A DNA stretch of 55,664 nucleotides, taken from assembly GCA_030694465.1 (NCBI GenBank), contig JAUXYJ010000011.1, positions 1-55,664 on the forward strand, read 5' to 3'. The notes below the pieces were generated by a model, which had not been told where the DNA came from, ran no database searches, and saw only the letters and a list, made by a program, of their open reading frames with translations. This document shows positions 27,057-34,895 of the stretch, piece after piece (position 1 is the first letter of the stretch; each line of letters starts with the position of its first letter). The translations under genes and the position numbers were made by a program. This DNA is from Deltaproteobacteria bacterium. Its GTDB lineage: Bacteria; Myxococcota_A; Polyangia; Polyangiales; Ga0077539.

Positions 27057-28052
27057 ATGCGCAACTCAGCTCTCTTTGCGGTCGTCGCAGCGCTGCTCTC
27101 GGGCACGACGCTCGGGGCATGCCGTGCGACCGTTGCGGCTCCTGTAGACCCACGGTTTGCCGCGGCCCCTGCGGCCGCAAGCGCGAGCTCTACCGCGGAC
27201 GTCCTGTGCGATTACAACGTGAGCGTGATGAACCGCTCGCCCTCGGTCAACGCCGTGAGCAACTCGCGATGGACGTGCACCGGCACGCAGCGCACGGTCG
27301 TGGCCAACGGGATCCCGGATCACGCGGTGGTGGGCACGTTTCCGAACGCGAACAACCCCAACGCGATCACCGCACAGACGATCACAGAGGCGTTTGCGCT
27401 CACGCCCGCGATGGGCACCGGCCCGACGCAGCTCGGCGGGCCCGCGGGGCTCGTCGGGATGATGCTCAACGGCGTCAAAGTCGACCCCGGCACCGGCGGC
27501 ACTTGCGACAACAACGGCAACTACGTGGGATTTGGCCACGCCGGCATGTGGAACCTCGAGGCCCTCAACACCAGCAGCTTCAGCTTTGGCACCGACGAGA
27601 ACAACGCCCACGTGCAGCCCGGCGGCCTCTATCACTATCACGGCATGCCCGAGGGCTTGGTCACCGCCCGCGGCGGGAGCGCCACGCAGATGGCCTTGGT
27701 GGGCTGGGCCGCAGACGGGTTTGCCATCTACGGGCGCTGGGGACACAGCGTGGCGACGGACGCGAGCTCACCGCTGCGGGCCATGCGCGGGAGCTACCAG
27801 CTCGTGACGACCGCCAACCCCAACCGGCCGTCGACCACGACGTTTCCGCTGGGCACGTTTCAGCAAGATTTTGTGTACGTCGCGGGCTCGGGGGACCTGG
27901 ACCAGTGCAACGGCCGCGTCGACGTAACCCCTGAGTTTCCAGCGGGAATCTACCATTACTACACCACCGACACCTACCCCTACATCCAGCGCTGCGTGAT
28001 GGGAACGGTCGCCGGCGGCGGCATGATGCCCCCCATGGGTGACGGCGGCTGA
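27057..28052 (+). CDS. YHYH-domain exported protein, module 1
   Basis: 331 residues from ATG 27057, with a lipoprotein-like signal (LLSGTTLGAC). The YHYH domain is clear: DENNAHVQPGGLYHYHGMPEG, then ALVGWAADGFAIYGRWG, then IYHYYTTDTYPYIQRC near the C-terminus. The family is exported and its His/Tyr motifs suggest metal binding, but its function is unknown. The C-terminal tail is Gly/Met/Pro-rich. A close homologue lies at 52276, each followed by a HupE/UreJ-like gene. Confidence 0.8.
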   Translation: MRNSALFAVVAALLSGTTLGACRATVAAPVDPRFAAAPAAASASSTADVLCDYNVSVMNRSPSVNAVSNSRWTCTGTQRTVVANGIPDHAVVGTFPNANNPNAITAQTITEAFALTPAMGTGPTQLGGPAGLVGMMLNGVKVDPGTGGTCDNNGNYVGFGHAGMWNLEALNTSSFSFGTDENNAHVQPGGLYHYHGMPEGLVTARGGSATQMALVGWAADGFAIYGRWGHSVATDASSPLRAMRGSYQLVTTANPNRPSTTTFPLGTFQQDFVYVAGSGDLDQCNGRVDVTPEFPAGIYHYYTTDTYPYIQRCVMGTVAGGGMMPPMGDGG

Positions 28053-28109
28053 GCGCTACGATTGCGTCGCGTCGTCGTCTCACTCCATGAGCCAAAAAGC
28101 AGGTGATCT

Positions 28110-29153
28110 GTGCGTCTTCGCTTCTCTCTTCGAGCCCGCGCCCTCGCGCGCTTCACGTCGCTCGCAGCGCTCATGCTGCTCACATTGCTCACGGTCGCGC
28201 CCGCCGCAGACGCGTACCTCATGGTCGCCCAGCGTGGCACGCTTAACTTCGTCGACACCGGAGCGTTCTTAGTCCTCTCGCTCCCCGCGTCCGCGTTTGC
28301 CTTCGCAGACACCGACCACGACCACAAGCTCTCGCCCGCCGAGATGGCGACACACCAGCAAGCCATCCGCGCCACAATCACCCTCTCGGACACGCGGGGC
28401 CCGCGCCCGCTCGCCCTCATGATGGTCTCGCTCGCGCCGCCCGACGACGCCCCGACTGCGCCCGCCGCGCAGCTCATCGTGCTCGGTCGTTTTGCCCTTC
28501 AAAACACTTCGCCGTTGCAACTTCATCTTGGGCTCTTCGGGCTCGACCCGAGCGAGCAGAGCACGCACATCACCGTGACCCGGCGCGCGACAGCGCAGAC
28601 GCAGCTCGCCGTGTTCTCACCGCACAACCACACGGCCGAGCTGTTTCCGTCAGCGATGTCCGTGGTGCGCTCGTTTGCCAAGCTGGGCGCCGAGCACATT
28701 GTCACTGGCCTCGACCACATGCTCTTTCTCTTGCTCGTCCTGAGCGCGGGCTGGCGTTGGCGCCGCGTGCTCTTGGCCCTCAGCGTCTTCACCGTCGGCC
28801 ACGCCCTCACGCTCTTGGCCAGCGTCGTCGCCGGGCTGCGCGTCTCGCCTGCCCTCGTCGAGCCCACCATCGCCGCCACCATCGTGCTCATGGGCGTGTT
28901 TGACTGGGTCTCTCGCACGCGCAAAGACCCGCCCTCGGGGCGCTTTCGTCTCGCGCTTGTGTTTGTGTGCTCGCTGATCCACGGCCTCGGTTTGGCCACC
29001 GCGCTGACCTCGCTCGGGCTCAACCGCGACAACCTCGCGCCGAGCCTCGTCGGCTTTAACCTTGGCATCGAGCTCGCGCAGCTCTGCATCGCGCTCATCG
29101 TCGCCGCGGTCGCCACGCTCGCGCGCCCTTACGTAAGCAAGGAACGCGCATAA
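28110..29153 (+). CDS. HupE/UreJ-like membrane protein, module 1, C-terminally truncated
   Basis: 347 residues from GTG 28110, after an AGGTGAT ribosome site. A signal peptide precedes an exported domain with an EF-hand-like loop (DTDHDHKLSPAE). Then comes the HupE/UreJ core G-A-E-H-I-V-T-G-L-D-H-M-L-F and four or more helices (FTVGHALTLLASVV). HupE/UreJ proteins are linked to Ni/Co uptake; the role here is inferred. Compared with the copy at 53449, an in-frame TAA at 29151 removes the last helix. The lost 26 codons remain open downstream, to 29234. Confidence 0.8.
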   Translation: MRLRFSLRARALARFTSLAALMLLTLLTVAPAADAYLMVAQRGTLNFVDTGAFLVLSLPASAFAFADTDHDHKLSPAEMATHQQAIRATITLSDTRGPRPLALMMVSLAPPDDAPTAPAAQLIVLGRFALQNTSPLQLHLGLFGLDPSEQSTHITVTRRATAQTQLAVFSPHNHTAELFPSAMSVVRSFAKLGAEHIVTGLDHMLFLLLVLSAGWRWRRVLLALSVFTVGHALTLLASVVAGLRVSPALVEPTIAATIVLMGVFDWVSRTRKDPPSGRFRLALVFVCSLIHGLGLATALTSLGLNRDNLAPSLVGFNLGIELAQLCIALIVAAVATLARPYVSKERA

Positions 29154-29316
29154 TCCCTGCAAAAAATCAGCAATTTCGTAGCAGTGATTGTGGGCCTCGG
29201 CTGGCTTATTCAACGCGTGCTGCTCGGCCCCTAACGCGGCGCATTTAGGGGTGATCCCAGGGGTGATCCCGAGCCGATGCTGGCTGTTTGGGGCCGATAA
29301 AGCATACTCGCGTGCC

Positions 29317-29814
29317 ATGCGAAGAGCCCTCATCGCCACCACGCTGCTCGCGCTCGGCACGCTCAGCACAATGTCAGCGCGCGTGGCCCGGGCGGGCGTG
29401 CACGAACGCCGCCCCAACGCGCCCGCGGTCAACGCCTGCAGTGGCTGGCCCGAGCACCAAGAGCGCCGCTGGACAGGCCGATGGAACGACGCTGCCGGCT
29501 GGCGTTTCTCGTTTGCGCTGAGCCTCCGTCGGCAGTCAGGCGTCGTGTCTGGGCAAATTGTCTGGACGCTCGCAGGCACCACGGACACATCCATGCGCGC
29601 ACGCGTCGGCAGCTCGGCCATCGAGCGCGTCCGAGGCACCGTCGACTGCGCCGCAGGTGCCCTCGTGTTTGCCGGTTACGAGCTCACGGACGCGTCCCTG
29701 ATTGGCCTGGATATCTACCGCGCGTCGATCGCAAATCGCCCGCAAATCACTGGCCAAACGCGCGGTAGCGACGGGCGCTGGGACGGCGTCCTCGTGGGCA
29801 CCGAGCGCCCCTGA
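29317..29814 (+). CDS. Secreted hypothetical protein
   Basis: 165 residues from ATG 29317, with a Sec-type signal (RRALIATTLLALGTLSTMSARVARA). The mature part is beta-rich (WRFSFALSLRRQSGVVSGQIVWTL, GALVFAGYEL), with two Cys that may pair. No family recognised. Confidence 0.55.
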   Translation: MRRALIATTLLALGTLSTMSARVARAGVHERRPNAPAVNACSGWPEHQERRWTGRWNDAAGWRFSFALSLRRQSGVVSGQIVWTLAGTTDTSMRARVGSSAIERVRGTVDCAAGALVFAGYELTDASLIGLDIYRASIANRPQITGQTRGSDGRWDGVLVGTERP

Positions 29815-29859
29815 TGCGCGCCTTGCTTGCTCCCGCGTCAAGCGTGTATGCCCTCGTGC

Positions 29860-30267
29860 ATGTCTCCCACCAAGCTGACCCTGACCTCGGACGCAGTGCA
29901 CCTCGACGCAGCCCTCGCGTGCAAAGTGATCCCAGCATTCAACCACGACTACGCGCGCTACATCACCGAGCACTGCACCGACGCAGACCCCGGCCGATTG
30001 ATCACCCTCTGTGAGTCCACCAGCGACTGGACCCACTGGGAGACGCACCCGCTCGGCGACGAGCTCGTGCTGGTCACCAAGGGCCGCGCCGAGTTTATCC
30101 AAGACGTCGGGGGCACCTACCACCGCGTGATCGTAGGGCCCAACGAGGCCGTGATCAACCGCGCGGGAGTGCCCCACACGGCCAACGTGATCGAGCCCTT
30201 CACCGCGCTCTACATCACCCCAGGCCCAGGCACTACGCACACCCCGCGCAGCGAAAAACCCGTCTGA
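29860..30267 (+). CDS. Cupin-domain protein
   Basis: 135 residues from ATG 29860 (MSPTKLTL). The cupin barrel is visible: motif 1 around HPLGDELVLVTKGRAEF and motif 2 around VGPNEAVINRAGVPHTA. The metal-ligand set of motif 1 is incomplete (H-x-x-G-D-E), so binding is uncertain. Cytoplasmic; substrate unknown. Confidence 0.7.
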   Translation: MSPTKLTLTSDAVHLDAALACKVIPAFNHDYARYITEHCTDADPGRLITLCESTSDWTHWETHPLGDELVLVTKGRAEFIQDVGGTYHRVIVGPNEAVINRAGVPHTANVIEPFTALYITPGPGTTHTPRSEKPV

Positions 30268-30330
30268 TCTCTGCGCGATCGCCACGATCTCTCGTGCGCG
30301 CACTCGACAAGCCCGCCCGCCCGCTGCACC

Positions 30331-31068
30331 GTGTGCGCCGTGCTGCCCGCGCTGGACGATGTCCTCTTCGCCTACACGTTGGCGACCCTCAGCCCCGTGC
30401 TGCCGGTCGCGCTGTACACGTTGACCCGGCGACGTCGCCGGACCCACTGGGTCACGCTCACGGCGGTCGAGAGTGACTACCGCACAGGCGCCCTGGGCCC
30501 GCGAGCCGCAGCGCCGCCAACCATCGCAAAGATCACTGCGCTGCTCTCTTGGTGGCTCGGCCAGCTCGCGGTGCCCGTCGTGTACACGATGGTCATGTCA
30601 CGGCACCTCGCGCTGCAGGTTCTTGCCGCCCCGACCGCGGTGATCGCGCTCTTTCAATTCGCGATCGGAGCTGGGATTCTGCAGGCAGATATCGCTGTCA
30701 TCGCCCGCGCACGCGCGCTCTCGCGGCGCGCCTCGGCCGTCGGCGCCGTCGTCGGGATCTACACGGTGTTCTTCGCCGTTGGAGTGCTCGTGACGGCGTT
30801 GCTCTCGGGGGGCTCGCTCGCCAGCGTCTCGCCCTTCGCGTACCTCGGCGCCCTCGTCTTCTACGCAGCGATCACGGTGGTCTACGGTGAGCTCTTGACC
30901 CACAGCGCCGACGCTGTCAAAGCCAACAGCGCTGTGGGAGGCCCCGCGAGTGTCCGCGTCGAGGCCACGCCGAGCGCCACTCCCACGCACGCTCACGCAC
31001 CCGGCGACGTCGCCGGATCCGAGCGACTCGCAGCGCTTGGCGCACAGGGGAGCTCACATGACCTTTGA
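30331..31068 (+). CDS. Tandem membrane-protein family, member 1
   Basis: 245 residues from GTG 30331. Four to five hydrophobic segments surround a cytoplasmic loop. The family pattern is a first helix, a basic loop, a D-Y-R motif, A-L-L-S-W-W-L-G-Q, and a last helix with FYAAITVVYGELL. Two palindromes are in frame: one makes the RRRRR of the basic loop (30426), one makes GDVAG in the C-terminal tail (31001). The tail overlaps member 2 by 11 bases. Function unknown; family defined by the four neighbours. Confidence 0.65.
   Translation: MCAVLPALDDVLFAYTLATLSPVLPVALYTLTRRRRRTHWVTLTAVESDYRTGALGPRAAAPPTIAKITALLSWWLGQLAVPVVYTMVMSRHLALQVLAAPTAVIALFQFAIGAGILQADIAVIARARALSRRASAVGAVVGIYTVFFAVGVLVTALLSGGSLASVSPFAYLGALVFYAAITVVYGELLTHSADAVKANSAVGGPASVRVEATPSATPTHAHAPGDVAGSERLAALGAQGSSHDL
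30426..30441. repeat. Palindrome in frame as poly-Arg, member 1
   Basis: Perfect copy, read as RRRRR straight after the first membrane helix. Confidence 0.9.
31001..31016. repeat. Palindrome in frame as GDVAG, member 1 tail
   Basis: Perfect copy in the C-terminal tail of member 1, 42 bases upstream of the member 2 start at 31058. Confidence 0.9.
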
Positions 31069-31807
31069 CCAAGAGCTGCGCCTGCTCGTCCTGGGATTTG
31101 CGATCACTGCGATGATCCCGGTGGTCCCCGTGTTGGGCTATGTGCTGACCCAGCGACGTCGCCGGGGTCAGTGGGTGCGCGCGGTCACCGTGGGCGATGA
31201 CTACCGGCAAACCCAGGTCGCCACCGTCGAAGCGGCCGACGCCCCCCGCGTGGTCAAGGCCACCGCGGTGCTGTCTTGGTGGCTTGGGCAAATGCTCTTG
31301 CCAGGGATCCAAGCGGTGATCTTGGGGCGTTTTGGGCTCGTCGGGGTCGTCGGCCTGCCGGGCCTCGCGCTCGCGTTTGGGCTCTTGCTTGTGGCCAGGC
31401 CGCTCTTGCGCGGTGACCCCGCGGCGGTGGCGCGCGCGCAGTGGCTCGCCAAGCTCGCCCGGTGGCTCAACGGTGTCGTTGTCTTTGTGGCGAGCTTCGG
31501 GGTCCTGTGGGGGCTCAGAGACCTCGCGCGACATGGGCTCGTCGGCCGCGACCTCTCGTTGCTCGGAGCGACGGTCGCGACGCTTGTGTACGCAGTGATT
31601 TCGCTCGTGCATGCGCGCATGCTTGGCAAGAGCGCCGCGGCGATCGAGGCCAACGAGGCCCTGCGCAACCGCGCGGTCCCGCAGGTGCCTGTCGCCCCAG
31701 TTGCGCTGCAGCAAGCCACCGACGCACTGCAATCCGGCGACGTCGCCGGGTCTGTCACCGAGCGCCCTTCGCGCGCTCCTTACGCAGACGAAAAGCGCGG
31801 CGCTTAG
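31058..31807 (+). CDS. Tandem membrane-protein family, member 2
   Basis: 249 residues from ATG 31058, overlapping the end of member 1. The same pattern is seen: helix, QRRRR loop, GDDYRQ, AVLSWWLGQMLLPG, PLLRGDPAA, and a last helix with YAVISLVHARML. It also has two in-frame palindromes at matching places: a diverged one in the basic loop (31150) and one as GDVAG in the tail (31734). Function unknown. Confidence 0.65.
   Translation: MTFDQELRLLVLGFAITAMIPVVPVLGYVLTQRRRRGQWVRAVTVGDDYRQTQVATVEAADAPRVVKATAVLSWWLGQMLLPGIQAVILGRFGLVGVVGLPGLALAFGLLLVARPLLRGDPAAVARAQWLAKLARWLNGVVVFVASFGVLWGLRDLARHGLVGRDLSLLGATVATLVYAVISLVHARMLGKSAAAIEANEALRNRAVPQVPVAPVALQQATDALQSGDVAGSVTERPSRAPYADEKRGA
31150..31165. 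repeat. Diverged palindrome in the member 2 basic loop
   Basis: CCAGCGACGTCGCCGG, one change from consensus, at the position equivalent to the poly-Arg copy in member 1. Confidence 0.85.
31734..31749. repeat. Palindrome in frame as GDVAG, member 2 tail
   Basis: Perfect copy in the C-terminal tail, the same reading frame as at 31001. Confidence 0.9.
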
Positions 31808-31851
31808 ACAACCCTCGACACCCCACGCAAGACCAACGAAACTCACGCGCT

Positions 31852-32592
31852 GTGATCTTCGAATGGCTGGCGGCGGGCGTTGGGTTGATGGCGAGCACCG
31901 CGATCATCCCCTGGGTGATGTGGATCATCACGAAGCGCAAGGGCGAGGGGCGCTGGACCCGCCGCGCAGACGGAATGACTCAGGTCGGCGAAGACTACCG
32001 CGGGGCTGTCGCGCCCACGTTTGCGGCCCCCGAGGCGCCCATCGAGGTCAAGCTCGCGGCCGTGGGCTGCTGGGCGCTGGGACAAATGTTTATCCCTGGG
32101 CTCGCCGCTGGGGTCGTTGGGCTCTTTATGCTCGTGGGCTTGGTGTCGATCCCTGGGCTCATCCTCGCGGCGCGGCTCTTTTTGCTGGGAAAACCGCTCT
32201 TGCGCGGTGAGCTCGCCGCCGCCGAGAAGGCCGACTCGCTCGCTGTCTTCGCCACCGTACTCAACACGGTCATCCTGGCGCTCGTCGGGGTGACCGTCGC
32301 TGCGTCAGTCCTAAACTCGTGGATGCACGGCATCGCGAAGCCAACACTCGACACGCTCATGGTGGCGCTCCCTGTGGCGTTTTATGCAGCGATTTCGCTA
32401 GTGCATGCAAACTTGCTGCGCCGCGCCGCCAAGGCCATCGTGGCCAACCACGAGGCAAACACCGTGCACGTCTCACAGGTCCGTGTCGCGCTAGAGCCCT
32501 CTGGCTACGTGCCCTCGGTGGACGTCAGCGAGCAGCACGCGCTCGATCCCACCCACACCCACGACGCAGATCCGCTCGCCTCCCGACGCTGA
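31852..32592 (+). CDS. Tandem membrane-protein family, member 3
   Basis: 246 residues from GTG 31852. The loop reads ITKRKGEGRWTRRADG with no palindrome, then GEDYRG, FAAPEAPIEVKLAAVGCWALGQM, LFLLGKPLLRGE and FYAAISLVHANLLRRA. Helices lie at about 5-25, 65-85, 88-105, 140-160 and 170-190. Members 3 and 4 are each other's closest relatives, sharing EAPIEVKLAAVGCWALGQM. Confidence 0.65.
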   Translation: MIFEWLAAGVGLMASTAIIPWVMWIITKRKGEGRWTRRADGMTQVGEDYRGAVAPTFAAPEAPIEVKLAAVGCWALGQMFIPGLAAGVVGLFMLVGLVSIPGLILAARLFLLGKPLLRGELAAAEKADSLAVFATVLNTVILALVGVTVAASVLNSWMHGIAKPTLDTLMVALPVAFYAAISLVHANLLRRAAKAIVANHEANTVHVSQVRVALEPSGYVPSVDVSEQHALDPTHTHDADPLASRR

Positions 32593-32708
32593 GCCGCTGA
32601 GCCCTACGACAACGAAGCTCGGCGCGTGCGCTGTGGACACCCCGCGCGCTGCGCGTGAGACCCCGAGGGGCTCGACAGCCCAGGCGATACACGCGATGCT
32701 GTCGCGTC

Positions 32709-33428
32709 GTGATTGCGTATCTTGGGGTCGCGCTGTGGGTCATGGGGATGAGCGCTGTGCTCCCTTGGGTGAAGCTCCGCGCCGCCAATCGCAAGGGCGA
32801 GGGCCAGTGGGTGCCTCGGATTGATGGGCTCACGCAAGTTGGCAACGATTACCGCACCGCCGCTTCGCCCACGTTTGCGGCCCCCGAGGCGCCCATCGAG
32901 GTCAAGCTCGCGGCGGTGGGCTGCTGGGCCCTGGGGCAGATGTTTGTCCCTGGGCTCATCGCGGGTCTCGTCGGTCTTATGGTTGTGGTGGGCCTCGCGT
33001 CAATCCCCGGGCTCATCCTCGCGGCGCGTCTCTTTTCGCTCGCAGAACCACTCATGCGCGGAGAGATCGCCGCCGCCGCCGAGGCCAATACGCTCGCCCG
33101 CTACGTCACGATTCTCAATGTGCTGATCCTCGCGGTGCTCTTCTGCGCAGCCGGTGGCGCGGTCACCAACCTAGTGGCTCATGAGAGCGTTGCTGCGTTC
33201 TCGCAGGCGCTCCCGGTGGCACTCCCGATTGCGTTCTACGCTGCGATTTCTCTGCTGCATGCAGATCTGCTGCGCCGCGCCGCCCAGGCCGTCGTGGCCA
33301 ACCACCACGCGCAGACCGTCATGGACACTCACGTACGCATCGACGACCCGCTCGTACACACCGTGGACCATGCCTCTGCGGCGGTGCCCAACGCGCGCGG
33401 TGTAGATTTGCTCGCCTCGCGAAGCTAG
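32709..33428 (+). CDS. Tandem membrane-protein family, member 4
   Basis: 239 residues from GTG 32709, chosen because it aligns with the member 3 start. The loop is AANRKGEGQWVPRIDG, followed by GNDYRTA, the shared EAPIEVKLAAVGCWALGQM, and FYAAISLLHADLLRRA at the last helix. The C-terminus ends ADLLASRS-like (VDLLASRS), like ADPLASRR of member 3. Function unknown. Confidence 0.65.
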   Translation: MIAYLGVALWVMGMSAVLPWVKLRAANRKGEGQWVPRIDGLTQVGNDYRTAASPTFAAPEAPIEVKLAAVGCWALGQMFVPGLIAGLVGLMVVVGLASIPGLILAARLFSLAEPLMRGEIAAAAEANTLARYVTILNVLILAVLFCAAGGAVTNLVAHESVAAFSQALPVALPIAFYAAISLLHADLLRRAAQAVVANHHAQTVMDTHVRIDDPLVHTVDHASAAVPNARGVDLLASRS

Positions 33429-33507
33429 ACCGCTGGGCCTCGCGCGAGGGCCGCTCGATGGAATTGCGTTGGACACACCGCGTGCCGTCCAGCATTTTTG
33501 GCCACCC

Positions 33508-34066
33508 ATGCGAACTGTGCTCTGGTCTGTCTTCGCGGGTGTGCCCGCGCTCACGTTCGTCTGCGCGTACGGACTCTGGCACCTCGCGCGGTCGATGGGC
33601 GGAGGGGTCTTGGGCGCTCGCGAGCGCGCCTTCCGCGGGCTCAGGCAGCGTGCCGCGCGCTGTGATCGGCGCGGTGGTTGGCTGCTGGGTGAGCGCCCTC
33701 GGGGTCGCCCTCTCGCCGCTCGCACTGCCGCTCGCGGTTCACGCAGTGCGTCTCTTTTTGCTGGCCAAACCGCTCTTGCGCGCTGAGCCATCGGCCGCCC
33801 TGAGGGCGCGCTCGCTCGCGCGTTGGTCCGTGGGGCTCGCCGCGGTCCCGTCGCTGCTGCACGCCGCGTGGCTTGCCTATGTCGTGTTCGCGTTCTTTGT
33901 GCCACGACACGACCTCTGGCCTCTGTTGGTCAACCTCCCGTACGTGCTCGTGACGGTGCTCTACGTGACGGTCTTGCTCTCACACGCTGCGCTTTTGCGC
34001 CGCGCGAGCGTCGCACTTGATGCACACCACGAGGCCCTCACGGTGCGGACCGCGACGCGAAACTAG
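33508..34066 (+). pseudogene. Tandem membrane-protein family, member 5, frameshifted
   Basis: The N-terminus (MRTVLWSVFAGVPALTFVCAYG, from ATG 33508) lies in one frame. The remainder (PRAVIGAVVGCWVSALG, LFLLAKPLLRAE, YVTVLLSHAALLRRA) lies in another. The shift falls around 33640-33665, in the loop that carries D-Y-R in the other members. A single indel would restore a family-length protein, so this is a recent pseudogene or a sequencing error. Confidence 0.65.
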
Positions 34067-34101
34067 CGTAAATATCTTGTATATTTGCAGGGATAGTACG
34101 C

Positions 34102-34473
34102 TTAGCTCTCGAGCTCGGACTCGAGCGCCCGGCCGTGGGGCATCGACACACGCACGCCGAGGTGCCCGCGGTCCGAGGCGCCTGGAGCGAGCCGGACGTT
34201 CCAGCGGACGACGCCGGGCGCATCGCCCTCTTGGTGCGCGAGGGGCGCGCGAGACTCGGTGGTGCGCTGCACTAAGAGCCCCTGCGAGTGAGACACTGGG
34301 AGCCGCTCGAAGACCACGAGGTCCACTGCTTCTTGCCTGTGATTGCTCACGCGAAAGTCATAGTGCAGCGCTTGCTCGTCGCGCTCTCCGCGGCGCGCTT
34401 GGGCCCGCGACGCGAGCGTGCGGTCTACGCTCACCGCCGGGTCCATGGGTCCGCGCGTGTCGGGCAGACCCAC
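34102..34473 (-). pseudogene. Remnant of a DUF4139 (MuiA-like) C-terminal domain
   Basis: About 120 residues, with YDFRVSNHRQEAVDLVVFERL, then VVRWNVRLAPGASD and GVRVSMPHG, match the C-terminal half of DUF4139 domains. Full-length MuiA-type proteins are ~500 residues with an N-terminal DUF4140 region, and nothing upstream supplies it. The gene looks 5'-truncated. Alternatively it is a short stand-alone domain, which is less likely. Confidence 0.45.
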
Positions 34474-34539
34474 GCGAGGCGCTGCGCTGCCGAGAGCCGT
34501 TCATCATTGCGCGGATGCGGGCATCGTCTCGGTCGCGAT

Positions 34540-34585
34540 CGATCTCTCCGACGCGCTTCCCTACGCGCAGCGCGCACGCGCAGTG
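34540..34585 (+). repeat. 46-bp fragment shared with the gene at 50127
   Basis: 34540-34585 matches 50179-50224 with a single difference (C versus G). At 50 kb it encodes LDLSDALAYAQRARAV of the LRR/pentapeptide protein. Here it is isolated and non-coding. Confidence 0.75.
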
Positions 34586-34861
34586 TAGGACGGCACGGCG
34601 CGGCTCATCGCAACCGGACAATGCCTGTGGGTCACAATTGTCGAGGCTCGGCGCTGCCTCGATCGGCCGCAAGGGCACGCCACCCCTAAGGGGCGCGCGC
34701 AATGGGCACGGCACACGGATCTCACTGAGCCCATCGCCCACTGCGCCCTGCTCGTTGCGCCCTTGCCCTTGCCCTTGCCCACTGCGCCCTGTTGGCCTGC
34801 GAGTGTGCGAGCGAGACCTGATGGCCCACGCCAGCGTGCCCGTCGCTCAGAATGAATGAAT

Positions 34862-34877
34862 CCGGCGACGTCGCCGG
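34862..34877. repeat. Palindrome 3' of the RpoB-like gene
   Basis: Perfect copy, 18 bases beyond the stop of the RpoB-like gene on the minus strand. Confidence 0.9.
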
Positions 34878-34895
34878 ATCCGCAGTCGGGCGCGC

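Larger units (their letters stand above)
34474..34895. other. Gene-poor stretch with relic sequences
   Basis: No gene is convincing here. It contains a 46-base match to the LRR/pentapeptide gene (34540-34585), a run of short imperfect CTTGCCC / CACTGCGCCC repeats (~34730-34790), and one palindrome at 34862. It looks like debris from rearrangement. Confidence 0.5.

Noticed and set aside
34067..34095. AT-rich AAATAT...ATATTT motif between two pseudogenes
   Set aside because: Too short to call a terminator or binding site; no conserved context.
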